DNA of 64,000 nucleotides from Pyricularia pennisetigena (GCF_004337985.1 NC_043741.1:439909-503908), one strand, 5' to 3'; counted from the first letter of the stretch, positions 44,012 through 57,265 are shown. Numbers and translations: made by a program. Notes: generated from the sequence alone by a model not told the origin.

Positions 44012-45271
44012 ATGCAGCTCTCTCGCCTACTCCAATTGCCAACGCTGCTGGCCGCGGCTCTCCTCGCCGTTGCGCCTCCTGTCGCAGCAGAACACACTAG
44101 CAACTGGGCGGTTCTTGTGTGCACCTCCCGCTTCTGGTTCAACTATCGCCATCTTGCAAATGTTTTGTCCATGTACCGCACAGTTAAGCGCCTTGGCATC
44201 CCCGACTCGCAGATCATCCTGATGCTGCCCGACGACATGGCATGCAACCCACGAAACGCCTTCCCCGGAACCGTCTACTCTAACGCCGAACGCGCCGTCG
44301 ACCTGTACGGCGACAATATCGAGGTTGACTACCGTGGATACGAGGTTACGGTAGAGAATTTTATCAGGCTATTGACAGATAGGGTGGGCGAAGAGATGCC
44401 GCGGAGTAAGCGGTTGTTGACCGACGACCGCAGCAACATCCTAGTATATATGACAGGCCATGGCGGCAATGAGTTTCTCAAATTCCAGGACGCAGAGGAA
44501 ATAGGGGCGTTTGATCTTGCCGACGCCTTTGAGCAAATGTGGGAAAAGAAGAGGTAGGGAAGGGTCTTCTGTCGCTGCCATTACCCACCAAAGGCCTTTT
44601 TCCCTCACTAACATGACTTCTGCGACAGATACAACGAGATACTTTTCATGATCGACACTTGCCAAGCCAACACGATGCTTACCAAGCTCTATTCGCCAAA
44701 CATTATTGCGACTGGATCCTCCGAACTGGACCAGTCCTCGTACTCGCATCACGCCGATAACGATGTCGGCGTTGCCGTCATCGACCGCTACACATATTAT
44801 AACCTCGACTTTCTCGAGAATGAGGTCAAGGATATCAATAGCAAGAAGACGATCGGTGACCTCTTTGACAGTTATACTTTTGAAAAAATCCACTCACATG
44901 CCGGCATGCGCTACGACCTCTTCCCCGGTGGAGCGGAGGCAGCACGAGCAAAACTGCTGACCGACTTCTTTGGAAACGTACAAAATGTCGAGGTCGATGG
45001 GAACGTAACCACAGGGTTGGACGAGGACTTGATTGCTCTGAGCAAGAAAATTGCTGCGCTCAAAGCCAAGGCCGAATCCGAGGAATCTGCTGTCGCCTCG
45101 GAGAATCGCGGAGCTTCGGCCGCTGCTGCGCCAAAAGACAACCAGTCTCTTCCCAAGAGGTCTCCGATCACCAAGCCTTTAACTGATGACAACTACTGGA
45201 CCAAGAAGATTATGAGCGCCACTGCCATTTCTGGATGCGCCTTGATCTGGGGCTTGAGCTCTTATTTGTAG
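44012..45271 (+). CDS. GPI8: GPI-anchor transamidase catalytic subunit (2 exons)
   Basis: Exons 44012-44553 and 44629-45271, with a 75-bp intron (GTAGGG, CACTAACA, GACAG); the product is 394 residues, the usual length for the family. Residues 1-26 are a signal peptide. The C13 (legumain-like) peptidase domain follows, with [18 protein letters not shown] at its start. The catalytic histidine is in [10 protein letters not shown] (His150) and the catalytic cysteine in FMIDTCQA (Cys192). A hydrophobic C-terminal span (about 372-391) anchors the protein in the ER membrane. In the transamidase complex the enzyme cleaves the C-terminal signal of precursor proteins and joins them to GPI. All key residues are present. 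The ATG at 44012 is used because it directly starts the signal peptide. Confidence 0.95.
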
Positions 45272-46361
45272 ACTCAGGGTACAAAAACTTTGAACAACAA
45301 GTTTGATTATTTCCTGGGCACAGTATCACGGCCATATTTTATGAGAAAAACGGATCGCATACAGATTTTTGTGTGCCAGTCACATTTTTTTATCGCCATC
45401 AGGCTCTTCTCTGGTCGCGCCGCAATTAGACCTTGGAGAAATCGCCGCCCACAAAGAAACACTGAATCAAAGAGCTCGCCTATACCACTAATGCTGGCGA
45501 TGCCGAGTGAGCTTTGCTGGACGGGTTAACTCCGAGAAGCAAAGACAGAGTCGCTGCAGTCAACAGAGATGCCGATGATCCTGACGGGAGTAGGCCACTG
45601 CTCGCTTGATACTACCGGTGACGAGCTTATCATGCTCTCTCTCTATGTGCCATGGATACATCTGTTGTTTCTTATTTTTTAACAGTTCCATGCTGCTCGT
45701 CAATACCTTTAAGAGATGAAGGCTGATGATACGAGAGCCAAGGGTTGTCGAACTAAAAGGAGACTTTTTTTTCGTGTGCAACGCACAAGGGTTACTGTAT
45801 ATATTATCAAATAAAGTGTTCAAATCAATAATCCTTTGTTAATATGGCCTTCAATAGTCAGTTAGGACTGGTAGGCAAATACCAAAGGTTGCCAAGGTAA
45901 GGGGAGGATCATTACAGGGTTCGACTTCGAATCGTAGCTGTGACATTTTACCCCCCGCACTTGTAAATTTTTCGCAGTGGATGAATGAACAGCACAAAAA
46001 AAAAAAAAGAGCGACAGCCACAATGAACAAGACAACTCAAGAATTCTGAGCACCAATCATGAAAAACAAATCAATTATCGAATGTTGAATGTCTCCTGAT
46101 CCCAAGGGACCAGCGAACTGTCAAATATGGATACAGAGGTAAGTTGATGCTTGGCCATGGGCTTCTTGAAGAATTCTCGAGTCTGTCTACTTTGAAGCAG
46201 ACGGGGAAATGATATGATTTGAGCTCTCATGAAAAAAAAAAAAAATGAAAGAGAGAGAGAGATGAAATTACGGGGAGATGGGAGAGTTTTATGCTCATCA
46301 TCTGCGCTCGCAAAGTCTCGCACAAAACCGCAGTCAATACTGGCCTTTGCTACTCGCCGCA
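45272..46361. other. Intergenic region, no gene seen
   Basis: About 1.1 kb with A-rich tracts (near 45997-46009 and 46231-46244) and a short (GA)n run at about 46249-46263. Confidence 0.55.
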
Positions 46362-49113
46362 ATGCGGGTGAGGTTTTCGATTCTCATTCAACTTGGCAAC
46401 CCAATTATTGAGTCTGGCGCATTTGTTTCCTCGTCCGTCAGTTTTTGAACTGACTTTCCCATCACTCAGGCCCTTCAGCTCAAGACCATCGAGCTCCGGA
46501 GTAGGCCTTTTGGCAAGCGCGCAATCGCATGGTCTGCTGATGCTGAGCTGGCCGTGGCGGCCGACGACTCGGTCTTGGTGTTTATGCCCCAGTTCCCGCG
46601 GTTTCATGTCGACTTTGCCGAGCAGAGGCGCAAGCAGGCCGCCGCTGCCGGCTCCTCATGGCTCGAGGGAATCGACAAGATCCAGCCGCTCAAGCCCCAA
46701 TACGCCGATGGTCAACGCAGGATACCCATATCGCTGCCGAGGGTAAGCCCACGGGTAAACTTTCACCTGTTTGCCACGTCGGGCGTCGACAGTCCCTACG
46801 ACGGCTGGGTCGACCACGGTACCGAGGACAGCTCTGGCGCAGGTAATGGGGAAGGCAGTGGGAGCGAGGACGACTTTGAAGACGATGCGTTGCCCGACGA
46901 CGAGATACCCAAGAACGCCTGGAGGAAGATGCCGAATTTGAGGGATCGAAACAACCCTTTCAATGTCACGGGCGCGGGATCGGGCTTGTTCACTAGCGTC
47001 GGCTCGTCACTCAACCAAGTTCTCTCCCTCGCTTGGTCTCCCCCAATAGGCCGCAACGATCGCTGTCTGCTGGCAGTCCACAGCGCTGCGGGCTATATAG
47101 CCGTGTATGGCGAGCCCCTGGTGGCTGCGGCAGACGAGCAGCGTGGCCACCATCTTGGCAGCATGTACAGCACCGAAGGTTGGGAGGTCCTCTGGGGTGT
47201 GGGCGAGCGCCTATCTGTTCCAAAGCAAGCAACCTGGGGAGAGTGTTATCGGTCATTCGCCTGGAGCCAAGAGATATGGCCTGGCAAAGCCTTGATGGCG
47301 GTCACGACGGATGATTTGGAGATCGCGATATTGGCGGTACACGCACGCGTATCTGTGGATTGGGAAGATGGGGTCGTGGGAGCCGGATGGCAGATCGAGG
47401 AGGTGGCGAGATTCGACGCCAAGGGCCCCCATCCTCCGGGCCATGTTCACGACCTCGACTACGTCCCTGACAAGTCGACAGTTGGACTGAGCTTCGGCCC
47501 CAGCTCCAGCAGTGGTGAGGATTCAAAGGAACTTTTGCTAGGATACATCTCGCGAGGATACGTTGGCTTCCGAAAGGTCACAGTCAGACGAGAATGGTTC
47601 AGAGAGGGCGATGTGCCTTTTGTTGACGTCGCCGAGACTGATTCGGATGGGAGATGCATGTTCCTAGCCCCCGATGCCTTTATGTCATTTGAGGATAATG
47701 TGAGGATTATCTTGTCCTTGTCCTCTTCTGCTCTATAGGTACAAAGTGCCCATCCTGTATGCGCTAACATTTATATCTGATTCAAACAGGTGTGGACAGT
47801 TCAAGGTCAAAAGATCTGCCGAGGCGTTATCGCCACTCCGATGGTACCAAAAATTTTCGAGGTCAACATGTCGATTGAGACGTCACGAATCCAACCGCAT
47901 GCCCTGACGCAATGCGGTTGTGTTTACCCTGGGCCTGAAGAAATATCAAGAAACCCAATACAAGGTAGCTAGTCTCCAGGATCAAGTTTCCATTCCCAGA
48001 TTTTTAGCCCGACCATGCCAATCGCTAATGAAACACAGACCTTGTTGTACACCCGCACCTGCAAGGAAGCAGTATACATCAACCGCCAGTCTACACCCTG
48101 ATTCGTCTCTCAGCAACACAGGCGTCAAGGGGCTGGTATGAGACGACAGTTCCGTCAACGAGTAGCGAGGCTGGCCCCAACCCGAAGTGGGCTGTGGCTG
48201 TCTCCCGTATACTTGACATATCTATGCCCAAACACATGTTGGGCAAGACGGGAGCCGAGGGCTTAGGCATCGGCGATGGCGATGATGATGAAGATGAAGA
48301 CAAGAACGACGAAAACGACAACGAGATGGACGACGATGATGAAGATGAGGACGCAGAGGGCGAGGAGGACGTCGACGTTATGCAGAATCATCTCAAGCAA
48401 ATGGACGCACCGGCATCATCAGCGGATGATGACAGCATCCCCATCTGGCGCGCCCGTCTGTACGGAATCGCCCTGTCTCCAGGCGGCGGCTGTAGCGCAG
48501 TCGTTTGGGCCAAGATGGCGGCTGCGGTGGTGGAGCGTGGAGCTTGGCACCAGGCACGCAGCACGCTCTCCTTTCACTGTCATGCTACGCCTTGGGCTGA
48601 GGAGGAGGACAAGGTCGAGGTCATCAATGGCCCGCACATTGCAAGACTGTCGACAGAGGCCAAGATGTTCGAGTGGATGTATGGACGCGGGCCTGACGTT
48701 GCCGGAGTAACCAGACCAAAGGAGAATGCTGAAGGTATTCCCGTCGTCAAAAAGGCATTCGAGGGCATCGCCAGTTCGTGTGCGTATTGCCGGCAACCGC
48801 TGGTACGCAACGGGCTCTTCTTTTTGTGTCCCAAGAGACACAGTTTCGGTAAGTGTGCTTAATGACACTCTTGTAAGCCGTACGAAACTGATTTCGACTC
48901 GATACTGACACGAAGTTCGCAGAGATCTGCACTATCAGCAGTTTGCCAATCCTCAAACACGGTTCATCTCGGGTTTGTGGCGTCTGTGGCAAGCGTAGCT
49001 TGAGGGCCGAGGCGATAACAAGCTTATTACCTGGTCATCACGATGCTAATCTGACCGATGCGCTGCGGTCCGTAGTCAGATGTGTGATATGTGGTGGAAA
49101 GTTTGTGGACTGA
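46362..49113 (+). CDS. Transcription factor IIIC subunit, TFIIIC90/TFC-like with C-terminal zinc-binding domain (5 exons)
   Basis: Exons 46362-46367 (Met-Arg only, tentative), 46470-47699, 47790-47964, 48039-48848 and 48923-49113; the frame joins to 803 residues. The N-terminal half (IELRSRPFGKRAIAWSADAELAVAADDSVLVF...) reads as a WD-type beta-propeller of the TFIIIC delta/90-kDa family. A strongly acidic stretch (about 48280-48370, mostly D and E) follows. The C-terminus has paired Cys motifs CAYCRQPL, CPKRH, CGVCGKR and CVICGGKF, typical of the TFIIIC zinc-finger domain. TFIIIC binds the B box of tRNA genes and recruits TFIIIB and Pol III. Introns have GTGAGG/GTAGCT/GTAAGT donors and CTAAC/CTAAT branch sites. 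The stop after 47733 in the unspliced frame forces the 47700 donor. The exact first exon is the least certain part. Confidence 0.85.
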
Positions 49114-49463
49114 TGAGGTGGCTGAGTGGTAAATTACACTCGAGCGATGCATGGAGTCTTAGATATTGTTGGGCTTCCATGATAAATGACCCCTCCTCTC
49201 CAGGACCGAGAGAAAGTATTGGCTTCATAAATAAAACAAAACGAGCAAGAGCTCTAGTTAGGCAGTCTAAGGCCGTGTCTATCTGCTAATGAATCGATCT
49301 ATTAGACATTCAATCTAAAAAAGAATCGGGACCTTGTATCCTCAAGTTAAATTGTAACCGAACAAGGATGCGCCCTATAGATCATATCCCACATGTTGCG
49401 GCATGCTGAATTTCCCTTGCACCCAACGTCCAACTCTATCAGAGATGATATAGCCAGCTTGCT
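49114..49463. other. Convergent 3' intergenic region
   Basis: 350 bp between the TFIIIC subunit and the carrier gene. A lone A-box-like TGGCTGAGTGG near 49120 has no matching B box. Confidence 0.5.
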
Positions 49464-50599
49464 TCAATCAAACACCTTGTTCATGGCTTGGTGCGCCAGC
49501 TCAACACCCAAAAACGTCGCAGCGTTGGCCGGGACCGCTCTCGCCAGAGCCGGTCCGAATCCTGGGAAGAAAGCCTTGTAGCCACCCTTAGCATACAAGC
49601 CCTTGATGACACCACCGATCGTGACATTGCCCTCAGCAGTCTGCAGCCGGCTCTTGACGGTGTCAACAGGGAAGACCGGGATCCACATGGCGACTCCAGC
49701 CGCCGCGCCGGCACATGTGATGGCCATCAGGCTCAGCTCCCCACTCGGCTTGCCAGTGACAGGGTCGACGGGGGACAACTTCCTCTTGATGTACTCATAC
49801 GCAGCAAAGTATGCCGCCGACCCGGGGCCGTCACGCGCCAGCGTCGCCACGCTGCCGCGGAAGACAGATCTCACTCCGCCTTCCTTATACAGCTGCCGTA
49901 CTACGTCGAGACCACCGCTGTAGCGCGGCTTCTCGCCGGGTGCGAGCTGCTTCTGACCCTGGACCTGCAGGATCACCTTTACACGCTCAAATGGTGCCGT
50001 GATGGCAGTCATTGGTATGGCGGAGAAGAAGCCGGCGGCGGAAATTTGTGCTATGGAGAGAGGCCCGTCCCGGTTGGACGACGCGCTGCGTACGAGAGTC
50101 TTGCCAAGGTCATAACCCCAGAATGAGACGGCGACTGTGAAAAAAAATGCAATCAGACACCTCATTAGCTTTTCTCTCTTGTTCGAGACATTCTCTAGCT
50201 CTTCACAGGCGTTGAGCAAACGCAGAACTTACACATGGGGGTGACACCAACGAGCGGCGCACTAACGCCTGCATACAAGCCCCTCATACCATCCCGCGCG
50301 ACGCTCTTCCGGACAACATCGATGGCAGACGAGTAAACGCCCTTTTCGGCCGTTTGCAGGCGGACCTTGACGAGGTCAAACGGATGACCGACAACGACGG
50401 CGCAGACGCCTCCGAAGCCACCCGCCGCGAACGAGCGCAGTTGTGCAGCACCCGCCGAGGCCACAGCCTTGGCCTCGGTCTTGAGCTCCTCCTTGGACTC
50501 TGGGATGTGCGGGATGGTGCCGCCGAGATGCTTTGAGGAAGAGTCGCGCACCATGTCTTTGGCGGCTGCAAGGTCGCCCTGTTGCGAAGATGCTGACAT
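49464..50599 (-). CDS. CRC1: Mitochondrial carnitine/acylcarnitine carrier (2 exons)
   Basis: Exons 50599-50233 and 50134-49464, intron 98 bp (GTAAGT...TTTCACAG); product 345 residues. Three mitochondrial-carrier signatures occur: PFDLVKVRLQ (73-82), PFERVKVILQ (170-179) and PVDTVKSRLQ (278-287), in the usual six-span layout of the inner membrane. The third repeat ends with RAVPANAATFLGVE, which I associate with the carnitine/acylcarnitine branch (yeast CRC1, Aspergillus AcuH). It would exchange acylcarnitines for carnitine to bring acetyl and fatty acyl groups into mitochondria. An N-terminal extension of about 50 residues precedes the first repeat. Substrate assignment is by signature only. 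Confidence 0.85.
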
Positions 50600-51900
50600 G
50601 GCTGGGCCTGGCGGATGTGTGACAGGTGGATGTTGTGAAAGGGATGGGTGAATCGTAGTTAAAGTAGAGAGAGTCGACGGCTCGAGGGCAGAAAGAGGCC
50701 CGCAGCTATGTTATCCTTTCCAATTGAAGGGGGCTCAGATGTTTGTATCTGTTTTCGTTCGCGCCGCGCTAAGGAAAGAGACAAGCTTCGTTGCTCGGGT
50801 CGTCTGGCCACAGAATGCTACCGAAGAGCAAGCAAGAACCGATTGCTACTCTGAGATCAAGATTAATTGCCGGCTGTACGACGTCCCGTATAAGATGAAT
50901 AGGTAGTTGGTCTATTTATCGTAGGGTTAAGGAGACATAAAACCAAAGCAGACGCGGCTAGTTGCGGAAAATGAAAGCTGATTTGGAGTTCGGGACAATG
51001 GATGGGTTTTCTACGGAGAGACGGGCTTTCAAGGTAAGCTAAGAAATCCCACCCACGGCCGACGTCACCTCAGAGAGCATGTACGGGTCCAATTGAACTT
51101 CGGGGTGGTGCGGTGCCTCGGCAAATGGGGGGTGGGTTCCCCAGTACCCCAAATCCAAATCCACCGTACAACGAACGCGTTTGGTATGTTCGCGACGACC
51201 TTGGATCCACTCTGCTGACCCTGTGTGTGTGGGGTGGGGGGTTCTACATGCTATGTAACGATGTGCGCAGTGTTTGACACCGCATTATCACATGCGTAAG
51301 GAACAGGCGCGGAACGAACACCTGACGTTCTTTGACCAGTCTCATGGCCCGCCTGATATAGCATTTTTTTGACTACTGGTCAGGACTAGACACATATGTA
51401 TCTGGGTGTAAAATGTAAAAGATCCGAGCCTGCACCCATTTTCATCATCCCATGCTACTACCAATTGAAGAAAACAACGGACTACCGAACGTGCAACGGT
51501 TACCCACCTACCATGGAGCGGAACAGCGCCGCACTTGATTGCATGGAATTTATTCTGGTACAAACCTCGGCAGCCATGGGATGACAAGACTGTTTAAGTA
51601 ACAGGAGCAAGCGCTTGACTTTCACCCCTCCCGCATACAGTTCACGGCTAGTTCCGCCTCCCAAAACTCCTTGCATTCTATCTACAATGAACCATCCAAA
51701 CCGGCAAAATATTCTATCCGGTCAAATGACCTGAACGTTATACATCCACCCTAATGTACCATGCTATTTTACAAAGGAAATATTTCATACATCAGACGGC
51801 CCTTTCTTGTTCAGATCCAACAACATCCCTCTATCTTGCGCAAATAAATGTTTGGCTACAGCACCATCCACATTAGATATGCGCATGGTATCTACCCCAT
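50600..51900. other. Intergenic region, no gene seen
   Basis: Upstream region of the carrier gene and downstream region of the zinc transporter gene. Only chance ORFs. Confidence 0.5.
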
Positions 51901-53767
51901 CTAAAGCACACTGTAGCTTGGCCTGTGTCCCCCTGCAGGCCCTTGACCGGGCATTGTCCTGTTCAGGCCACACCAGCAGCTTGGGTCGCCTTCTCTTTCG
52001 ACCTGCACCGTAATATCGATCCCCTTGGCCGCAAGATATGACCGAACACGCTTTCCAACATCTTCCATATCGGCCCCACGAACTGCAGTCACGTGCATGA
52101 CGCCCAGCAGATGGTCCCCTGGAGCTGCGTGATTATCACCGCCGCTGCGGTCGTCCATCCAGAATTTAGGAACCGCGTAGTTGGCAACCCCACGAAGACC
52201 TGTTATGCCTGACAGCGTATCTCGCAGACCGTACTCGACCCGATCCGGGACCGTGAGGAGCAGCCGACGTGCTGAAGAGCTAACCAACGGCATGGCCGAG
52301 CCGAGGATAAGCACCGCGATCAAGAAGGATGCTAGAGGATCCCATCCGGACCAGGGCCAATAGTAGGTCAGGGCCGTCGATACGATGACGGCCGCACTGC
52401 CTAGCGTGTCGGCCATAACATGGAGGTAGATACCCATCATGTTCTCGTTATCGTGCGAGTGGCCTCCACAGCCCCCGTGGCTATGCCCGTGACCATGGCC
52501 ATGATCATGTGAATGCGAGTGACCGTGGTCATGTCCGTGGTCGTGGTCGTGTGCATGGTCATGCGAGTGTCCATGGGAGTGGTGACTATGGTCATCGCCG
52601 CCATGATGATGATGGTGATGACCAAACGCCCACATACCTATCAAGTTTACTGCCAGACCCGCTGAGCTCACAACGAATAGTTCGGCAAGTCTCTTGGTAG
52701 CACGACCCTCCATGATTCTCTCGAACGATTCGAATATAATCTCGACGCTGATCAATCTGCAGTTATATTTCTGTTAGCAACTTTTCCTTCGTCATTTTTG
52801 TCTGCTCCGCAGGAAACTCACATGAGAAAAACGCCGTTCGCAAAGCCGCTCAACGTCTCAATTTTGCCAAATCCATATGGAAACCTCTCATTGGGTGCCC
52901 ATTTGCTCGCAACCGACGCAAAGAGACCAACGGCGAGCGCCACACAGTCAAAGAGCATGTGTATGCTATCACTCAGAAGACCAAGCGAGTCGGTGGCGTA
53001 GCCATAAAACGCCTGTACCATCATGAAGGAGAAGTTGATACTGTACAGACTAACATCAGTCCCGGACATCCCACAAAAAACCCAGTCAGCAATTCAGGCA
53101 CAGCTTATGCGTACCTCATGAAATAAAATATCCTCCTCGAGTCCTTTTCCGTTACAATCGCATGCAACAAAGGCCATTTGGCTGTGTAGGGTAGTATTGA
53201 GTTGGTGAACCTCGATCGCTCAGCTGAAGACCCGAGGTCATGGACATGCGTGACGCCTTGCGCAGGGGCATCGTATTTGATATCAAAGCTCGCCTGCGAT
53301 GGTGTGAGTACATGCTTCCCTCCCCGTGTGGAAGATGCAACAAAGCCCTGGTTGGTTGAAATGGACATTGAAAATTTTGATGGGACATTTGCCTGCTCCG
53401 ACGAGCTGTCATTATGGTTGCCATGTATGTGTGAATGAGAGTGCGAACAGCTATTCCTTTGGGCGTGGGTGTGGGCGTGGTCGTGGGAATGCGAATGGGA
53501 GTGCGAGTGGCCGTGACCGCCGTGATCATGGCCGTGACCATCGCCGTGATCATGGTCGTGGTCATGATTGTGGTCATGGGTGTGGTTGTAGTCGTGGTAA
53601 TCGTCGTCGTCGTTGTGTGTGAGCGGCTGCTCACAGAGGCTCGACCTCTTTCGTGCGGCATGCTGGCCTAGGTGGCCAAAAGAAGGTGGCGAGCCCGTGT
53701 GGGAATGCATATGGCCTGGAGCATGGTGAGAGTGTGGAATACTGGCCGGTAGCGCATATGAGGCCAT
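51901..53767 (-). CDS. Cation diffusion facilitator zinc transporter with two His-rich tracts (3 exons)
   Basis: Exons 53767-53115, 53049-52822 and 52756-51901, with two 65-bp introns; 578 residues from the ATG at 53767. The N-terminal cytosolic part has a tract of HD/H/HS repeats (about residues 60-130). The CDF core follows, with the zinc site HMLFD in span 2 and HVMAD in span 5. Between spans 4 and 5 lies a second long His loop starting HHHHHHGGDDHSHHSHG. This is the layout of the secretory-pathway transporters of the ZnT5/Msc2 type, which load zinc into the ER/Golgi. The start is uncertain: the frame is open further upstream to an acceptor-like TTCCCCAG near 53819-53826, so a 5' exon or a leader intron may exist. 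Confidence 0.87.
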
Positions 53768-55459
53768 CGTCAAAGACGGCTGAGATGGGTAGGCAGTGCT
53801 TTGTTTGCTGGTTGCACCTGGGGAAAGCAAGTACTGGGAGTCAAGTTTTTGTTTGTTTGTTTTTTTTTTTCAAGAGAAAGGACTGTCGATCCAAGGAGCT
53901 ACAGTGCCCCTGCAATGTATTTCCTTCCTATCATGAAGCTCAAGTCCTTGACGATATATGTAGGTAGGTAGTTTGCGCGTTCTCCCACCCAGGTTTGCGT
54001 CGAGCTTCAGGGGACGAACCAGTCGATATACAGCTCGCTCGGCTCTGTCTGTCGCAAGTGAGGGGGGATTGACTTTGTGATAGAGTTGCGACTGAGACCT
54101 TGTGGGTTGTAGTGCTGGGCTAGTCTGTTGGCGCGTTTGGCAAAAAGGGCGACGGAGGAACCGTAGTGTTTTCAGCACCAACACCACAAAGCGGGAACTT
54201 TTCACAAAGTGAAGAGGGGAGGCAGATGATCAGCGGGCGCAGAAGGTTTAAAGTTGGATCGCTTAACCGTCTAGAAAGGTCAAAAGTTATACGATGAAGA
54301 GCCAAAACAAAGAAATGGCCACGAGGTAAATAGAAAGTCACAGAAAGTAACAATTCGTCGGATACGCTTCATGCAAATGTGAACGAATAAACAAAGGAAC
54401 GGGTAGACACAGGCGCGACAGCATCTCACGTCCATCCAATCCCAGGGTTGATTCGCCTCGGCGCTGGGCAGGCTTGGCAGGCTACCTATGTTCGACAGGC
54501 GGGCGCCCTCTTGTGTCGTGATTGTGCCGCCTTCCTCTTTTAGCGCTCGAATGCCCCTGAGTCCAAGTGGGTCCCTCACTTACTATGACGAGTTAGGCAG
54601 TCGGTCCTGTATTTGCCCAACGTCCCGACATCGGGTATGGTGGGGCACATCTGAGATTAGTGTCTATCGTGTTTGACTGATTGGCTGTAGCGTGCTGGTC
54701 TCTTCTGACGGATGCGTTGCGCATTCCAGTACTGGAATTACCACATGATGAAACCGTTGCTTCAGTCAATCCCAGTGTCAAAGGGACTTGGTGATTTACA
54801 AAAAAAAAATAAAAGACCTGCAGGCCACCAGGCGCTTCATGCATATTTTTCAGCTGCCTACTTTACTTGCCTACCTTGATTACTACGACCTATCACATTA
54901 GCTACCAGGCTGTAATGAAGTGCGAGGTTACTGGCCCCTTGGGAGAAGCTACAACCAGCATGCGGCCAAGACCTTGACGCTACAAGGCTCCCCGGTATAC
55001 TGACATCACCCTTGACATCGATAGACCCAGCTGCTTAAGAAAAGCCCCCCACTAGTGAACTGCCCACGTCGTAGGGTGTGCGCACTGATTGCCAAATCTT
55101 CCGAGATCTCGTGGTGCAGCTTGGTAAACGATCTCTCGCTAGTCTCATATCAGGAGCAAGAGCTTCGTTGAGAAGGTCTCGTGGCAGTTGATCGTGACGA
55201 CTCTGTCCCACGTCAAGCGCGCAGGATTCATTTTGTTTGTTGGTTTTCCCACGTTGTTGCTTGCTCTTCTTTTAAAAAGGACAAATCTGCGCTCCTCGCC
55301 CCCTCCCCACACCAAAGTCGCAACTTTGTGTTGATAGAAACAACCACGATGGAATTGCACCTATAGAACTTAAATGACCGCTACTGCTGCAACAACCTGA
55401 TAATACTTACTTTCACTGGGTTTCTTGGCCAAAAATTCAGTCGCAATCCCTCATATTTC
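53768..55459. other. Divergent intergenic region between the zinc transporter and ALG1
   Basis: About 1.7 kb, no supported ORF. It contains a possible leader exon or intron of the zinc transporter at its left edge. Confidence 0.5.
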
Positions 55460-56923
55460 ATGACTGCAGCCGCAATGTTGTCCTTCTTCATACTATTCGC
55501 AATTTTCTTCTGCAGTGCTCTTCTGGTCCTTTTGCCTTCGAGATACCTGCGCTCCTCATCCAAGACGGGATCAAATACGGATGTTTCGGTTCAAGTTCTA
55601 GTGCTCGGGGACATCGGAAGAAGCCCAAGAGTGCAGTACCATGCCATGAGCATCGCAAAGCATGGGGGCCGGGTTGATCTCATCGGCTACCAAGGTAAGT
55701 CACTTTACGGGAATGGTTATCCGCAAGAGTCACTGCGGCACTTAAGCCTGAGTTTCTGATCATTCGCAGAAACTCCTCTTCATCCCGAGCTGCTCAAATA
55801 CCCCAAGGTCAGCGTGCACTCACTGGACCCTCCTCCGCGTGTGTTGCGCTCGAAATCAATTCCCTTCATCATATCGGGTCCCCTCAAGGTCATCTGGCAG
55901 GTCTTTACTCTCATCCATGTCCTGGGATACGAGACACCGCCGGCTCAGTGGCTACTGATTCAAAACCCGCCATCGATTCCGACCATGGCCGTTGCGACAC
56001 TCATCTCCAAGTGCCGCAACACTCGCCTCCTTATCGACTGGCACAACTATGGCTGGACCATTCTTTCGGGCACCCGCGGCGCTCGTCACCCGTTTGTGCG
56101 AATCTCCAAGCTTTACGAGTGTCTGTTTGGCCGCTTCGGCAGCGCCAACCTCACCGTCACGCACGCCATGGCGAGACAGCTCAAGCGTGCGCCGTACGGC
56201 ATCAAATCGCCCATAGTACCCATGCACGATCGGCCCGCGGCCATCTTCAAGCCCCTGAACGACCCTATGGCGAAGCTGGACATCCTCAGCCGCATCCTCG
56301 ATTCCCGCGACCTGGCCGCTGCCATAGTTGATAGGCGCACACGTCTCATCGTAAGCAGCACATCCTGGACCCCCGACGAGGACTTCAACCTGCTCCTTAG
56401 CGCCCTTGTGCAGTACGCAAACAGCATGCAAGACGACGGACAGTCCATTGTGCCTGTCGTGGCGGTGATCACGGGCAAGGGTCCGCAGAAGGCCATGTAC
56501 GAAGCCAAGATTAGCAAGATGGCTGAGGATGGACTGATACCCAACGTCACGGTCCGAACTGCATTCCTGTCGTTTGAGGACTATGCCGCTCTCCTGGCTT
56601 CGGCAGACTTGGGTGTATGTCTGCACATGTCGAGCTCGGGCGTTGATTTGCCCATGAAGGTTGTGGACATGTTTGGGGCAGGGCTCCCAGTGGTGGCCTA
56701 CTCGGCCTATGAGAGCTTCTCGGAGCTTGTTCGTGAGGGTGAGAATGGTCGCGGGTTCGAGACTGCTGGCGAACTGGCCGCTGAGCTCACGCGTCTGCTC
56801 AGCGTCGAGGGCCAGGACGAACTAAAGCATCTCCGACAAGGTGCCATATTGGAAGGCAGCAGGCGATGGGATGAGGAATGGGATGCATCGGTCGCGCGCA
56901 TCCTGGGTCTTGTCGAAGCATGA
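55460..56923 (+). CDS. ALG1: Chitobiosyldiphosphodolichol beta-mannosyltransferase (2 exons)
   Basis: Exons 55460-55694 and 55770-56923, intron 75 bp (GTAAGT...TTCGCAG); product 462 residues, close to yeast Alg1. Residues about 7-28 form an N-terminal membrane anchor. The GT33 signature [20 protein letters not shown] follows, then [12 protein letters not shown], and near the C-terminus [21 protein letters not shown], the nucleotide-sugar binding part of a GT-B fold. The enzyme adds the first mannose from GDP-mannose to GlcNAc2-PP-dolichol on the cytosolic face of the ER, early in N-glycan assembly. All expected blocks are present. Confidence 0.95.
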
Positions 56924-57265
56924 AGGACTTGTTGGCGCGAGCAACTTTTATAGCATTGCGATGGCGTTGGTTTCTCATCCATTAAGTTCTTTTTCTTCCG
57001 AAGGGCCAGAGGCTGAATTACACCGAAGTGCAAAACGGGGCCCTTGCAATAGTGGCGAATATCCGAACCGGTAGATTCAGAAAACAAAAAAAATCGACAC
57101 GCTGAAACGTGAGCTATGTTCTCAAAGACGCTGCATCTCGATATGGAACAAATTTATACAGCCTACTAACCCATAACTTCCTTTAACGCCATGCGCGGTC
57201 AATCATGCTGCCCATGTGATGCCACCAGACCATGCTTCAAGAAACCTCGTCTCCCGTGGCGTGCC

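Noticed and set aside
49120..49210. Possible tRNA with an A-box-like TGGCTGAGTGG
   Set aside because: No B box and no closing acceptor stem.
52437..53671. His/Thr- and Val-rich ORFs on both strands
   Set aside because: They are other-frame readings of the His-rich tracts of the zinc transporter.
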